Program-made: the position numbers and the translations under genes
Part shown: piece by piece, positions 1-7,576 of the stretch
Numbering within the stretch: the stretch's first letter is position 1
How the letters are laid out: each line of letters opens with the position of its first letter
Assembly: GCA_023435265.1 (NCBI GenBank)
Contig: JAEYRZ010000176.1
Coordinates: 1-36,852 of the forward strand
Length of the DNA stretch: 36,852 nt
DNA from: Pseudomonadota bacterium
GTDB taxonomy: Bacteria > Desulfobacterota > Desulfobacteria > Desulfobacterales > Desulfosarcinaceae
Direction of reading: 5' to 3'
Notes under the pieces: model-generated
The model's input: the letters and a program-made list of their open reading frames with translations, nothing else
Database searches by the model: none
Told to the model about the DNA's origin: nothing

Positions 1-113
1 AAAAGTCCAATATCTGCGTTGCGCTTCATCCCGTCGTCCCTGCGGCGTACTGCAGTACGCCTCGGGACACGGGATTCGCGGCGCCTTGATCTTGAACTTT
101 TTACGGCGCCGTC
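1..113. repeat. Long palindromic intergenic element (REP/cruciform-like)
   Basis: Positions 28-75 form a near-perfect inverted repeat with almost no loop. The centre is an 18-bp perfect palindrome, GGCGTACTGCAGTACGCC (44-61). It is flanked by GTCCC/GGGAC (36-40 and 64-68) and ATCCCGT/ACGGGAT (28-34 and 69-75). The outer ends are roughly complementary too: AAAAGTCC at 1-8 against GAACTTTT at 94-101. The element then runs into GGCGCCGTCGGTT (105-117), a module that recurs at about 17000-17012. There is no coding signal. The structure suggests an interspersed REP-like or MITE-like element; the left end may be cut by the window edge. Confidence 0.7.
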
Positions 114-130
114 GGTTTGGAGATTAAATT

Positions 131-160
131 TGAATTCGTAAATCCCCGAATTCATCAACA
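131..160. repeat. Left copy of a 30-bp direct repeat flanking the first gene
   Basis: This stretch begins TGAATTCG, contains CCCC and ends AATTCATCAA. A closely similar 31-bp stretch lies at 1299-1329, just after the stop of the gene at 321-1292. Each copy also contains an inverted repeat (here TGAATTCG at 131-138 and CGAATTCA at 147-154). The pair brackets the gene. Confidence 0.6.
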
Positions 161-167
161 GTGTTAC

Positions 168-200
168 GTGTTAAGTTTAAATGTTAAATTTAAATGTTAA
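168..200. repeat. AT-rich 13-bp tandem repeat
   Basis: TTTAAATGTTAA occurs at 176-187 and again at 189-200, a 13-bp period, with a degenerate unit (GTGTTAAG) just before. It is strikingly AT-rich against a GC-rich background and sits upstream of the first gene. It may be promoter-associated, but no convincing -35/-10 pair can be assigned. Confidence 0.5.
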
Positions 201-279
201 GCCAAATATCTGGTCTTTTGATTATTAAATCAGATAATAACCTCTGGTTAACTAAAACTGCCGTAAAAGGTGCGAAAGC

Positions 280-307
280 GACTTTTTGCGAGTCCATCAG
301 ATTTGTT
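280..307 (+). repeat. Copy of scattered motif ACTTTTTgCGAGTCCATCA
   Basis: The stretch starts GACTTTTTGCGAGTCC and ends CAGATTTGTT. Its reverse complement closely matches 26265-26290, and its core resembles 94-104 and 17017-17027. It lies across the possible GTG start at 270, which argues against that start. Confidence 0.5.
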
Positions 308-320
308 AACGGGTGACCCC

Positions 321-1292
321 ATGATCTGTTACATGCCGTTCTCCTATTTTGCGGAGGCGCGCCTTCGCCGCGCGGTCCGCTATTTCGGCAAGCTGATTGT
401 TTACCAACCGGGAGATTTTCTGCTGACCGAGTCCCTTCGTCGCCGTCGCGCGGCGGGCGAGGTGGATGCGCGCATGCCGTCCGGCATCGATCCGGTTCGG
501 CTTCGGAACGTGTTGCAGGCTTTCAAGGGCTGGGCCGGCCGAGTGCAGTCGCGGCCCGGCGATCTGTCCAGCTTCTTTCGCTCGATGGCGGGACGTTTTC
601 CGATGATGGACGACGGCAACCCTTCGCAGATCGGGACCCGGATTCGACAGTACGGCCAGCCGCCTGAAGAGCCGGATTCCGATCCATTCTTCCAGGCCGT
701 TCTGTTCATGGCTATGGCCCATGAGTTCGATGCGCAGCAGGATGCGCTCGGCCGTGAGTTGGGCTCGGTCAGAACGTTGGAAAAGCGCATGTTCGATCAG
801 CTCGCCGGGCGGCATGAAACGTCCGAAGAGATCGACGAGGCGGTCGAAGCGCTGAGTGTCGAAAGATCGTCGCCTCCAGAGGAGGATTCAGGACTCTACA
901 TGACCGACCAGCGTATTCAGGCCTGGGCGGCTCTCGCGGCGGCCGACCCTGAGCCGCCTGGGGTGTATGTCACCCATAGCCGGGCGGTTTGGGAAAGCCT
1001 CGTCGAAATGCTGCCTGAAATGACCCGCGCGGCGCAATGGGCCATGGACGCGGAAGCCGGACTGAGCGCCGAGCGGCTTAAAACCATGGAGAACCTTCTT
1101 TACAGCAGGGAACCGCTGAACGAACCGATCCCGGGCGTAACCGCACCGAGGCTGTCGTTGAATGTTTTGACCGACTGCAATCCCCGTCGTTTCTGCGACC
1201 TGCTGTCCGGACGCGATGATCTGCCACCGTCAGCCCCGGCGGCCGGAATCCCGGTCAATACGGTGCTCGGCCTGCTGGAAGAAGGCCGTTAA
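321..1292 (+). CDS. Hypothetical protein, 323 aa
   Basis: I do not recognise a family. The protein has no signal peptide and no obvious membrane segment. Its N-terminal third is rich in Arg and aromatic residues (MICYMPFSYFAEARLRRAVR). The middle is helical and acidic (residues about 125-190) and includes a hydrophobic stretch FFQAVLFMAMAHEFDAQQDA. Codon use matches the neighbours, so it looks like a real gene. A GTG at 270 would add 17 residues, but that extension is encoded by a copy of the scattered motif ACTTTTTGCGAGTCCATCA and has no spaced Shine-Dalgarno, so the ATG at 321 is preferred. It stands alone between two near-identical repeats (131-160 and 1299-1329). Confidence 0.6.
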   Translation: MICYMPFSYFAEARLRRAVRYFGKLIVYQPGDFLLTESLRRRRAAGEVDARMPSGIDPVRLRNVLQAFKGWAGRVQSRPGDLSSFFRSMAGRFPMMDDGNPSQIGTRIRQYGQPPEEPDSDPFFQAVLFMAMAHEFDAQQDALGRELGSVRTLEKRMFDQLAGRHETSEEIDEAVEALSVERSSPPEEDSGLYMTDQRIQAWAALAAADPEPPGVYVTHSRAVWESLVEMLPEMTRAAQWAMDAEAGLSAERLKTMENLLYSREPLNEPIPGVTAPRLSLNVLTDCNPRRFCDLLSGRDDLPPSAPAAGIPVNTVLGLLEEGR

Positions 1293-1294
1293 CC

Positions 1295-1329
1295 TTGATG
1301 AATTCGAAAAAGCCCCAAATTCATCAATG
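1295..1329. repeat. Right copy of flanking direct repeat, with 10-bp inverted repeat
   Basis: TTGATGAATT (1295-1304) and AATTCATCAA (1318-1327) form a perfect 10-bp inverted repeat with a 13-nt loop, three bases after the preceding stop codon. No T-tract follows, so it is not a classic terminator. Positions 1299-1329 match 131-160 closely as a direct repeat. Confidence 0.6.
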
Positions 1330-1334
1330 CTTGC

Positions 1335-1361
1335 TTGACGGACCCATTTAATTGGTATAAG
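1335..1361 (+). promoter_or_regulatory. Possible sigma70-type promoter of the ferredoxin gene
   Basis: TTGACG (1335-1340) and TATAAG (1356-1361) are separated by 15 bp, a little short for sigma70. Transcription would start near 1368, giving a leader of about 70 nt that contains the FNR-like palindrome and the ribosome binding site. The call rests on sequence match only. Confidence 0.4.
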
Positions 1362-1384
1362 CCGTTTTGCCTGGTTTGCCCAAA

Positions 1385-1404
1385 AAGTTGATTTCGATCA
1401 ACTT
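1385..1404. promoter_or_regulatory. FNR/CRP-type palindrome in the ferredoxin leader
   Basis: The 20-bp stretch AAGTTGATTTCGATCAACTT is a perfect inverted repeat of 8 bp around TTCG. It contains TTGAT-N4-ATCAA (1388-1401), which is exactly the FNR consensus. It lies downstream of the apparent -10 box and about 35 bp before the start codon, a position that fits repression (or an RNA hairpin) better than activation. CRP/FNR-family regulators are common in sulfate reducers, so the binding protein cannot be named. Confidence 0.5.
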
Positions 1405-1438
1405 CATTTAGAAAAATCATCTGAAAGGAGGCGTTTCG

Positions 1439-1627
1439 ATGGCTTTCAATCCCGTAGTGGACGAAGACAAATGCGCAGGCTGTGAGGAGTGCGTCGACGT
1501 TTGTCCGGTTGAGGTGTTTGAAATGCAGGACGGCAAATCCAAGCCGGTCAACGCGGATGAGTGCCTCGGCTGCGAAAGCTGCGTCGAGGTATGTGAAGCA
1601 GGCGCGATCACTGTCGAGGAAATCTAA
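1439..1627 (+). CDS. 2[4Fe-4S] ferredoxin, 62 aa
   Basis: Small acidic electron carrier of the clostridial/bacterial type. It shuttles low-potential electrons between cytoplasmic oxidoreductases. Two CxxCxxCxxxC motifs bind the clusters: Cys12, 15, 18, 22 and Cys42, 45, 48, 52. The first motif ends in the usual Cys-Pro, while the second ends in Cys-Glu. Length is normal for the family. A strong Shine-Dalgarno (GAAAGGAGG) sits 7 bases before the ATG. The gene is monocistronic. The leader carries a probable promoter and an FNR-like palindrome, suggesting control by redox or anaerobic state. The specific redox partner cannot be told from the context. Confidence 0.95.
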   Translation: MAFNPVVDEDKCAGCEECVDVCPVEVFEMQDGKSKPVNADECLGCESCVEVCEAGAITVEEI

Positions 1628-1639
1628 AAAATCTGCCGA

Positions 1640-1673
1640 CGCTTCCCCGGCATCGATTGATACCGGGGAAGCG
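1640..1673. terminator. Strong hairpin after the ferredoxin gene
   Basis: CGCTTCCCCGG (1640-1650) pairs perfectly with CCGGGGAAGCG (1663-1673), with a further ATC/GAT inside. It begins 12 bases after the ferredoxin stop. No U-tract follows on the plus strand. On the minus strand a run of six T lies about 7 bases beyond the hairpin, so it may serve as a terminator mainly for minus-strand transcripts or as an mRNA 3'-end stabiliser. Confidence 0.5.
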
Positions 1674-1760
1674 ACCGGCTTCTGCTGACGTTCCCCCCAG
1701 CATTCCTGACATCCTTTTTAGAATCTAAATCAACGCGGATCGGTCGATTTCGAGACCGTT

Positions 1761-1802
1761 CGGAATCCGTTCACCGGGTTCTTCGGTAATCCGTTCACCG
1801 GA
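1761..1802. repeat. Two direct copies of AATCCGTTCACCGG
   Basis: CGGAATCCGTTCACCGG (1761-1777) is followed by CGGTAATCCGTTCACCGG (1785-1802). They lie immediately after the end of the minus-strand gene at 1804-2085. No function is apparent. Confidence 0.5.
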
Positions 1803-1803
1803 G

Positions 1804-2085
1804 TCAGCGCTTTGTCTGCATGATCACGGCAGTCAGTACGCCGGCCAGGAGAACAGCGATGGTGGCCGGCAGGGGGCCGGCCTGTCGATTTCGGAAGTCT
1901 TCGGACCTTGCGGTGGAAACTGCGGGAATCACGGCCCCGGGATCCGCCTGACCGTGAACGCCCCCGGCGTTCCAAGCCACCGAAAGACTTTCGGCTTTGA
2001 TGGCGACAACCGGCGGGTTCTGGCCATGAACCGTTCCGGTCCAGATCAGCACGACGAACATCATGAGCAGAATTTTGGATCTCAT
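1804..2085 (-). CDS. Small exported or membrane protein, about 93 aa
   Basis: No family recognised. The N-terminus (MRSKILLMMFVVLIWTGTVHGQ) is a typical Sec signal peptide with likely cleavage near HG-Q. The middle is short and low in charge. The C-terminus is a hydrophobic segment (ATIAVLLAGVLTAVIM) followed by QTKR, so the protein would be anchored by its tail. The ATG at 2085 has GGCAGG upstream at good distance; an in-frame GTG at 2091 would add only Met-Asp. An extended -10 promoter is visible upstream at 2168-2176. The tail resembles a sorting signal in shape (hydrophobic helix then basic residues) but lacks a PEP motif. It stands alone on the minus strand. Confidence 0.55.
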   Translation of the reverse strand: MRSKILLMMFVVLIWTGTVHGQNPPVVAIKAESLSVAWNAGGVHGQADPGAVIPAVSTARSEDFRNRQAGPLPATIAVLLAGVLTAVIMQTKR

Positions 2086-2091
2086 ATCCAC

Positions 2092-2448
2092 CTGCCAGCC
2101 TTTTGGGAAGTTCGATGCTGCCGATTGGCTGGATGGAATGCATATCCCGGACCATTTCGGGAATTAAATTGTATCATATTGGAATTAAAAATAAAAAGAT
2201 ATGTAACGAAACCCAAATCGTTCATGCGTTCGGTATTCGGCATCCCAGTTTTTATGGTATTTGGGTTACAGGGTGGAACGCCTCATACCGTCGAACGGGC
2301 GCACGGCTGCGGCTCCGAATGGGCCGAGGCCGCCGCAGCGGTCGAGGCGGCTGTGAAGGCCGGCTCGCGGGTTCCGCCAAGGCGCGGCTGCCCCAGCATG
2401 ACATGCATTCTTGCCCCCTGCCGCCAATTATGCTAGGAAACGGGCACT
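2092..2448. other. 357-bp gap with AT-rich island, no gene supported
   Basis: The gap separates divergent genes. Positions 2160-2215 are strongly AT-rich and contain GGAATTAAA twice (2160-2168 and 2180-2188). The rest, 2270-2420, is GC-rich and can be translated in two frames, but without a ribosome binding site or recognisable protein. It is best read as a double promoter region. Confidence 0.5.
2168..2176 (-). promoter_or_regulatory. Extended -10 promoter (TGATACAAT) for the small exported protein
   Basis: On the minus strand TGATACAAT matches the extended -10 form TGnTATAAT with one change. The -35 region is only a T-rich stretch. Transcription would start near 2161, about 75 nt before the ATG at 2085. 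Confidence 0.4.
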
Positions 2449-2781
2449 ATGAAACAATACCTGGTCGATGAGCTTCGCCCGGCGGATCACGATCAAATCA
2501 AGCAATTCCTGGATACCCGCTATGCGGTTCGCGGCTTCGAGGGGCTCTATTGGATTCCGATACCACTCGACCTGCTGGAGGGGGAACAGGCGGTTCATGT
2601 GGAATGCCAGCCGCATTACCTGGCCCTCGAACTCCTGCCGGATCGACTGGCTTGTGAACTGCTGGTGCGCAGCCAACAACGCATTCGCTGCAGCTGCATT
2701 CACTACGCTTCCGAGCGACAGCGCAATTGGCTGATTCAGGTGGTGGATACTTTTTTCGAACAACTGGGCATTCAGAGTTGA
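2449..2781 (+). CDS. Hypothetical protein, 110 aa
   Basis: Not a family I can name. The protein is compact, soluble and acidic, with no signal peptide. Its sequence looks like a small alpha/beta domain: MKQYLVDEL at the start, a hydrophobic strand region GLYWIPIPLDLL (about residues 33-44), HYLALELLPDRLACELL (about 56-72), and a helical end NWLIQVVDTFFEQLG. Two cysteines occur as CSC near residue 82. AGGAAA precedes the ATG at good spacing. Codon use matches the genome. It lies upstream of plsC, 143 bp away, on the same strand. Confidence 0.7.
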   Translation: MKQYLVDELRPADHDQIKQFLDTRYAVRGFEGLYWIPIPLDLLEGEQAVHVECQPHYLALELLPDRLACELLVRSQQRIRCSCIHYASERQRNWLIQVVDTFFEQLGIQS

Positions 2782-2924
2782 TGGCGCAGCGCCGTGTATC
2801 CATGACAAGCGCAGCCGTTTCGCGTTCACCGAAGCGGGATGATGCGGAGAATTCATTTCAATGTTGATTTCGGGCTCGGCCGCCGTGAGCATGGTGTCAG
2901 CCGCTTACTGTATGGATCGTTCAC

Positions 2925-3683
2925 ATGGCACTCGTTTTTGGGAAATATAAGGTTTTCATCGTCCTGCATACGGGACTGATTTATCTCTGGACGATCCTTT
3001 CCACGTTTACCATGGGGCTGACGGCCATTCTGGTTTCCTTTTTCTCCAAGACCGGCGACGGCGTTCATCTGGTCGCCCGCTGGTGGGGCCGGAGCCTGCT
3101 GTGGGCCTGCTGCATCCCGATCCGGGTCGCGGGACTGGAACACATCGATCCGGCACGTTCCTGCATTTATATGTCCAATCATCAGAGCAACTTCGATATC
3201 CCCGTGCTGCTGAGCAGACTGCCTGTCCAGTTTCGCTGGCTGGCCAAGGCGGAACTCTTCAGGATTCCCATTTTCGGCCGCGGCATGCGCGGGGCCGGGT
3301 ATATCAGCATCGACCGCAGCAACCGCAAATCGGCATTTCACAGTCTGGCGAGGGCGGCCGAGAGCATCCGCAAAGGGACATCCGTACTGATTTTCCCCGA
3401 AGGCACCCGCAGCCGCGATGGTCGCCTGCAGCCCTTTAAAAAGGGAGGGTTCGTTCTGGCCGTCGATGCCGGCGTGCCGATCGTGCCGATCATCATCCAG
3501 GGAACCGACGCCATGATGCCTAAAGGCAGCCTTTTGATCCGCAGGCGGACCGTCCGCGTGGACATCAGGCCGCCCATTCCGACCTGCGGCTACGATCGGC
3601 GCTCCAAGGACGCCTTGATGGAAAAAGTCTGGTCGGTCATGGCCGAGCAACTGCCGACCCAGAGCGGAGGCCCGCATGCTTAA
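2925..3683 (+). CDS. plsC: 1-acyl-sn-glycerol-3-phosphate acyltransferase (PlsC-like), 252 aa
   Basis: Transfers an acyl chain to lysophosphatidic acid to give phosphatidic acid, the precursor of membrane phospholipids, at the inner face of the cytoplasmic membrane. The N-terminus has one or two hydrophobic segments (about residues 8-40). The catalytic NHQSNFD (HX4D motif) is at about residues 84-90, and the substrate-binding FPEGTRSRDG is at about 157-166. Length is normal for the PlsC/LPLAT family. The start codon has only a weak ribosome binding site. The stop codon overlaps the start of rnj by 8 bases, so the two are probably cotranscribed. Substrate specificity within the family cannot be told. 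Confidence 0.9.
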   Translation: MALVFGKYKVFIVLHTGLIYLWTILSTFTMGLTAILVSFFSKTGDGVHLVARWWGRSLLWACCIPIRVAGLEHIDPARSCIYMSNHQSNFDIPVLLSRLPVQFRWLAKAELFRIPIFGRGMRGAGYISIDRSNRKSAFHSLARAAESIRKGTSVLIFPEGTRSRDGRLQPFKKGGFVLAVDAGVPIVPIIIQGTDAMMPKGSLLIRRRTVRVDIRPPIPTCGYDRRSKDALMEKVWSVMAEQLPTQSGGPHA

Positions 3684-5325
3684 GCTCATCCCGCTGGGCG
3701 GCCTCGGCGAAATCGGCCTCAACATGATGGCGGTCGAATACGAGCATACCCTGTTCGTCATCGACGCCGGCCTGATGTTCCCGGAAGAGTATATGCTGGG
3801 TGTGGATTACGTCATTCCCGACATGACCTATCTGCGCCAGAACCGCAAGAAACTGGCGGGCATCGTCCTGACGCATGCCCACGAAGACCACATCGGTGCG
3901 CTGCCGTTCTTGCTCAGGGACATCCATGCGCCCGTATTCGGCACGCCGTTCACGCTGGGGGTGGTCCGGCATAAACTCGAAGAATACGACTTGCTCCATT
4001 CCGCCGCCCTGTATGCCGTTCACCCCCGCGAGACGCTCAAGATCGGCCCTTTCGAGCTCGAATTCATCCGCGTCAACCACAGCGTCGTAGATGGCATCGG
4101 GATCGCCATCCGCACGCCTCTGGGCACCATCATTCACACCGGTGATTTCAAATTCAGCGAAACCGCCATCGAGGGCATGGCCACCGATGTGGAGCGTTTC
4201 ACGCGTTACGGCGACAGCGGCGTGCTGGCGTTGCTTTCCGATTCGACCAATGTGGAAAGCACCGGCCGGACCATGTCCGACGCCCATATCGGCGACGGGA
4301 TGCGGCGGATTTTCGAGAATTGCCCGGGCCGCGTGATCGTGGCCCTGTTCGCCTCCAATATCGGCCGCATCCAGCAGATCGTGGATATCGCCGCCGGCTG
4401 CAACCGCAAAATCATTTTCAACGGCCGCAGCATCGAGGTCAGCGTCAATATCGCCCGACAATTGAAGTTTTTGCGCATCCCGCCGGACATGGAGATCGGG
4501 ATCGAGCAGATCGGCCACTATCCCGATGAAGAGATCGTCATCATCACCACGGGCAGCCAGGGCGAACCGATGTCGGCCCTGGCACGCATGGCCGCCCGCA
4601 CGCACAAGCAGATCAAGACCAAGCCGGGAGATACGGTGATTCTTTCGTCCAAGTTCATTCCCGGCAACGAAAAGGCGATCAACACGATCATCAACGACCT
4701 GTACCGCTGTGGCGCCGACGTCATTTACGAAAAAATCGCCAACATTCATGTTTCCGGTCATGCGTTCCAGGAAGAGCTCAAGGCGATGATCCGCATGACC
4801 CGTCCGCGCTACTTCATTCCCATTCACGGCGAATACCGGCACCTCGTACTGCACTCCCGGCTGGCCGAACAGGAAGGCATCCCCCGCAAGAACATCCTGC
4901 TGGCGCAGGACGGCCAACCGATCATCTTCGGCCCCCAGGGGGCGGTGATCGGCGAAAATGTCCCCACCGGACGGCTGATGATCGACGGCAAGGGGATCGG
5001 TGACGTGGGGCGCAGCGTCCTGCGCGAACGCCGCATCCTTTCGGAAGAAGGCATGGTGGTCGTCAACATGGCCTTCGACGAAGATACCGGGGTCATCATC
5101 TATGGCCCCGATGTCGTCTCCAAGGGTTTCGTTTTTGAAACCGAGACCGGGCATCTGCTCGATGACGCCCAATGCGTGATACTGGAAATCGTGGAGGATG
5201 TGCCGCCGGAGGTGCCCAACCGCACCGATATTATCCGTACGCGCGTACAAGCCGCCCTGCGCCAGTATTTCTTCTTCGCCATCGGACGGCGGCCGGTGAT
5301 CATGCCGTTCATCGTCGAAGTTTAG
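3676..5325 (+). CDS. rnj: Ribonuclease J, 549 aa
   Basis: Metallo-beta-lactamase/beta-CASP nuclease with 5'-to-3' exonuclease and endonuclease activity in mRNA decay and RNA maturation. The metal site HAHEDH is at residues 67-72. The N-terminus (KLIPLGGLGEIGLNMM) is the family's usual opening. Later family features include HTGDFKF (about 155-161), the long beta-CASP insert, and IHGEYRHL with its conserved His (about 383-390). Length is normal. It overlaps plsC by 8 bases and is followed 18 bases later by ftsK, suggesting one operon for lipid synthesis, RNA turnover and chromosome segregation. A second RNA-decay system is not visible here. Confidence 0.95.
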   Translation: MLKLIPLGGLGEIGLNMMAVEYEHTLFVIDAGLMFPEEYMLGVDYVIPDMTYLRQNRKKLAGIVLTHAHEDHIGALPFLLRDIHAPVFGTPFTLGVVRHKLEEYDLLHSAALYAVHPRETLKIGPFELEFIRVNHSVVDGIGIAIRTPLGTIIHTGDFKFSETAIEGMATDVERFTRYGDSGVLALLSDSTNVESTGRTMSDAHIGDGMRRIFENCPGRVIVALFASNIGRIQQIVDIAAGCNRKIIFNGRSIEVSVNIARQLKFLRIPPDMEIGIEQIGHYPDEEIVIITTGSQGEPMSALARMAARTHKQIKTKPGDTVILSSKFIPGNEKAINTIINDLYRCGADVIYEKIANIHVSGHAFQEELKAMIRMTRPRYFIPIHGEYRHLVLHSRLAEQEGIPRKNILLAQDGQPIIFGPQGAVIGENVPTGRLMIDGKGIGDVGRSVLRERRILSEEGMVVVNMAFDEDTGVIIYGPDVVSKGFVFETETGHLLDDAQCVILEIVEDVPPEVPNRTDIIRTRVQAALRQYFFFAIGRRPVIMPFIVEV

Positions 5326-5343
5326 GGCGGCGGCGCTTCGTTC

Positions 5344-7548
5344 ATGACAAAAAATCGGACGGACAGGACCATGCGCAAGGAGATCATCGGCATTCTGCTC
5401 TTTTTTCTCGTCCTCTTCACCGCGGTCAGCCTGCTTTCCTATCATCATGCCGATCCCTCGATCCATTCCGCCGGCGACTCGGGCCGCATCCACAATCTCT
5501 TCGGCCCGATGGGGGCGCATGTGGCAGGCGTGCTGGTTGGGCTTTTCGGCTTGGGTGCTTTCTGGCTTCCGATTCTGCTGCTGCTGGCCGGCCTCCATTT
5601 TTTCAGCAGCCGTTCGGCCCGGGCGGTGCTTCCCATCGCCGTCGGCGGATTGCTGCTGCTCGTCACCAGCGGCAGCCTCCTGGCGCTTCAAAAGGATTAT
5701 TACGAGCTGCTGGGCGCCCGCTTTTCGGCCGGCGGCATCGTGGGCCTGCCGTTCAAGGCGTTCCTGCTGCGCATGGCCAATCCGACCGGCGGCGTGATCA
5801 TTTTGAGCCTCACCTGGCTGATCGGCTTCATTCTGGCGACCGGCTTCTCATTGGTGGCGTTTTATCAGCGGGCGCGGGTCGCGCTTTCCCGCTTGTACGG
5901 TCGCCTGAGCATGCTGATGGTGAAATGGAGCGAACGGCGCCAGAAGGCGGCCAAGCGCCGGCGCAAAGTGCAAGCCAGAGCCGCCGAACCGCCTGCGGAA
6001 ATCGAGATCAAAGCCCCGGTGGCCCCGCCGCCGCCCAAACCCAAACCGCCGGCTCAGCAGAAGCTTTTCGACTTCATGCGCGTGGAAGGCGCTTTCCAGC
6101 TTCCAGAGGTCAATTTTCTGGACGACCCCGAAGAGCGGCCGGTTTCGGTCAGCAACGACAACCTGCGCGCGCAGTCCAAGCTCCTCGAAAAGAAACTCGA
6201 GGATTTCGGGGTGTTCGGCCAAGTCGTGGCGGTTACCCCCGGACCGGTCATCACGACCTACGAATATGCTCCGGCCCCGGGCATCAAGATCAACAAAGTG
6301 GTCAATCTGCAGGATGACCTCGCCCTGGCTTTGCGCGCCGTTTCCATCCGCATCGTGGCGCCGATCCCCGGAAAAGCCGCCATCGGCATCGAGGTGCCCA
6401 ACGCCGACCGCGAAACCGTGCGCTTCAAAGAGATCGTGGCCGCTCCGGTTTTCGAGAAAAGCAAATCCAAGCTTACCCTCTGCCTTGGCAAGGACATCGT
6501 GGGCAACCCGGTGGTGGCCGCCCTGGACAAGATGCCGCATCTGCTCATTGCCGGCGCCACCGGCGCAGGCAAGAGCGTCGCGCTCAACACCATGATCTGC
6601 AGCTTTTTGTATAAAGCCACGCCCGATGAGGTCAAAATGATCATGGTCGATCCGAAGCGCATCGAGTTGTCGGCCTACGACGGCATTCCGCACCTGATCA
6701 CGCCCGTTGTGACGGACGCGAAGAAAGCCACCAATGCGCTCTTCTGGGCCGTCAAAGAGATGGAACGCCGCTATGAACTGCTCTCTGCAAAAAAGGCGCG
6801 CAACATCGTGCAGTACAATCAGAAGATCGAACGCGAACCCGAGGCCAAAGCAAATTCCGAGACGCCCGAGGGCGAGGCCCCGGAACTCCCGCGGTCGTTG
6901 CCGTTCATCGTGATCATCATCGACGAACTGGCCGACCTGATGATGGTGGCCTCGCGCGACGTCGAAGTGGCCTTGACCCGCCTGGCCCAAATGGCCCGCG
7001 CCGCCGGAATTCACCTGATCCTGGCCACCCAGCGCCCCTCGGTGGACGTGCTGACCGGCATCATCAAGGCCAATTTCCCCACACGTCTCACCTTTCAAGT
7101 CTCCTCCAAGACCGACTCGCGAACCATCATCGACGCCAACGGAGCCGAGAATCTGCTCGGCATGGGTGATATGCTCTTCCTGCCGCCCGGCACCGGGCGC
7201 CTGCAGCGCATTCACGGCGCCTACATTTCGGAAGCCGAGTTTACGCGCATCATCGATTTCCTCAAACAGCAGAAAGTGCCCGATTACGACCAGAGCGTGG
7301 TCGAAGCGCCGCAGGAAGAAGCGCGCAGCGCGGAGGATAAAGAGTACGACGAGCGATACGACGATGCCGTGGCCCTGGTGACCCAGACCGGACAGGCCTC
7401 CATCTCCATGATCCAGCGCCATCTGCGCATCGGCTACAACCGCGCGGCGCGTATCGTCGAAATGATGGAGCAGGAGGGCATCGTAGGGCCTTCGGACGGC
7501 GTCAAGCAGCGGGAGGTGCTGGTGCGCAATTACAACGACATTCCCTGA
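5344..7548 (+). CDS. ftsK: DNA translocase FtsK/SpoIIIE, 734 aa
   Basis: Septum-anchored hexameric ATPase that pumps chromosome ends out of the closing division septum. The N-terminus has four hydrophobic segments within residues 12-170. A short Pro-rich linker follows (about 215-240), then the RecA-like motor with Walker A GATGAGKS (about 404-411) and Walker B IVIIIDELADLM (about 521-532). The C-terminal gamma winged helix (about 670-734) reads DNA orientation sequences. The linker is much shorter than in E. coli FtsK, so the protein is of the SpoIIIE/short FtsK size. The start may be Met10 or Met1. It closes the plsC-rnj-ftsK cluster. Confidence 0.95.
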   Translation: MTKNRTDRTMRKEIIGILLFFLVLFTAVSLLSYHHADPSIHSAGDSGRIHNLFGPMGAHVAGVLVGLFGLGAFWLPILLLLAGLHFFSSRSARAVLPIAVGGLLLLVTSGSLLALQKDYYELLGARFSAGGIVGLPFKAFLLRMANPTGGVIILSLTWLIGFILATGFSLVAFYQRARVALSRLYGRLSMLMVKWSERRQKAAKRRRKVQARAAEPPAEIEIKAPVAPPPPKPKPPAQQKLFDFMRVEGAFQLPEVNFLDDPEERPVSVSNDNLRAQSKLLEKKLEDFGVFGQVVAVTPGPVITTYEYAPAPGIKINKVVNLQDDLALALRAVSIRIVAPIPGKAAIGIEVPNADRETVRFKEIVAAPVFEKSKSKLTLCLGKDIVGNPVVAALDKMPHLLIAGATGAGKSVALNTMICSFLYKATPDEVKMIMVDPKRIELSAYDGIPHLITPVVTDAKKATNALFWAVKEMERRYELLSAKKARNIVQYNQKIEREPEAKANSETPEGEAPELPRSLPFIVIIIDELADLMMVASRDVEVALTRLAQMARAAGIHLILATQRPSVDVLTGIIKANFPTRLTFQVSSKTDSRTIIDANGAENLLGMGDMLFLPPGTGRLQRIHGAYISEAEFTRIIDFLKQQKVPDYDQSVVEAPQEEARSAEDKEYDERYDDAVALVTQTGQASISMIQRHLRIGYNRAARIVEMMEQEGIVGPSDGVKQREVLVRNYNDIP

Positions 7549-7576
7549 AGCAACGTCTCCCGGATAGAGCGGCACG

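Noticed and set aside
270..320. N-terminal extension of the first gene from GTG 270
   Set aside because: The extension is encoded by a copy of the scattered repeat and has no spaced Shine-Dalgarno.
1804..2085. PEP-CTERM or LPXTG sorted protein
   Set aside because: The tail has the right shape but lacks the defining motif.
1954..2436. 160-residue plus-strand frame over the small exported gene and its promoter
   Set aside because: No ribosome binding site, overlaps the minus-strand gene, and crosses an AT-rich control region.
3637..5691. Very long minus-strand reading frame opposite rnj
   Set aside because: It lies opposite a clearly identified RNase J gene, has His/Asp/Gly-rich low-complexity translation typical of an antisense frame of GC-rich DNA, and shows no domain.
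5848..7575. Long minus-strand reading frame opposite ftsK
   Set aside because: Antisense shadow of a conserved gene; no recognisable domain and no ribosome binding site.
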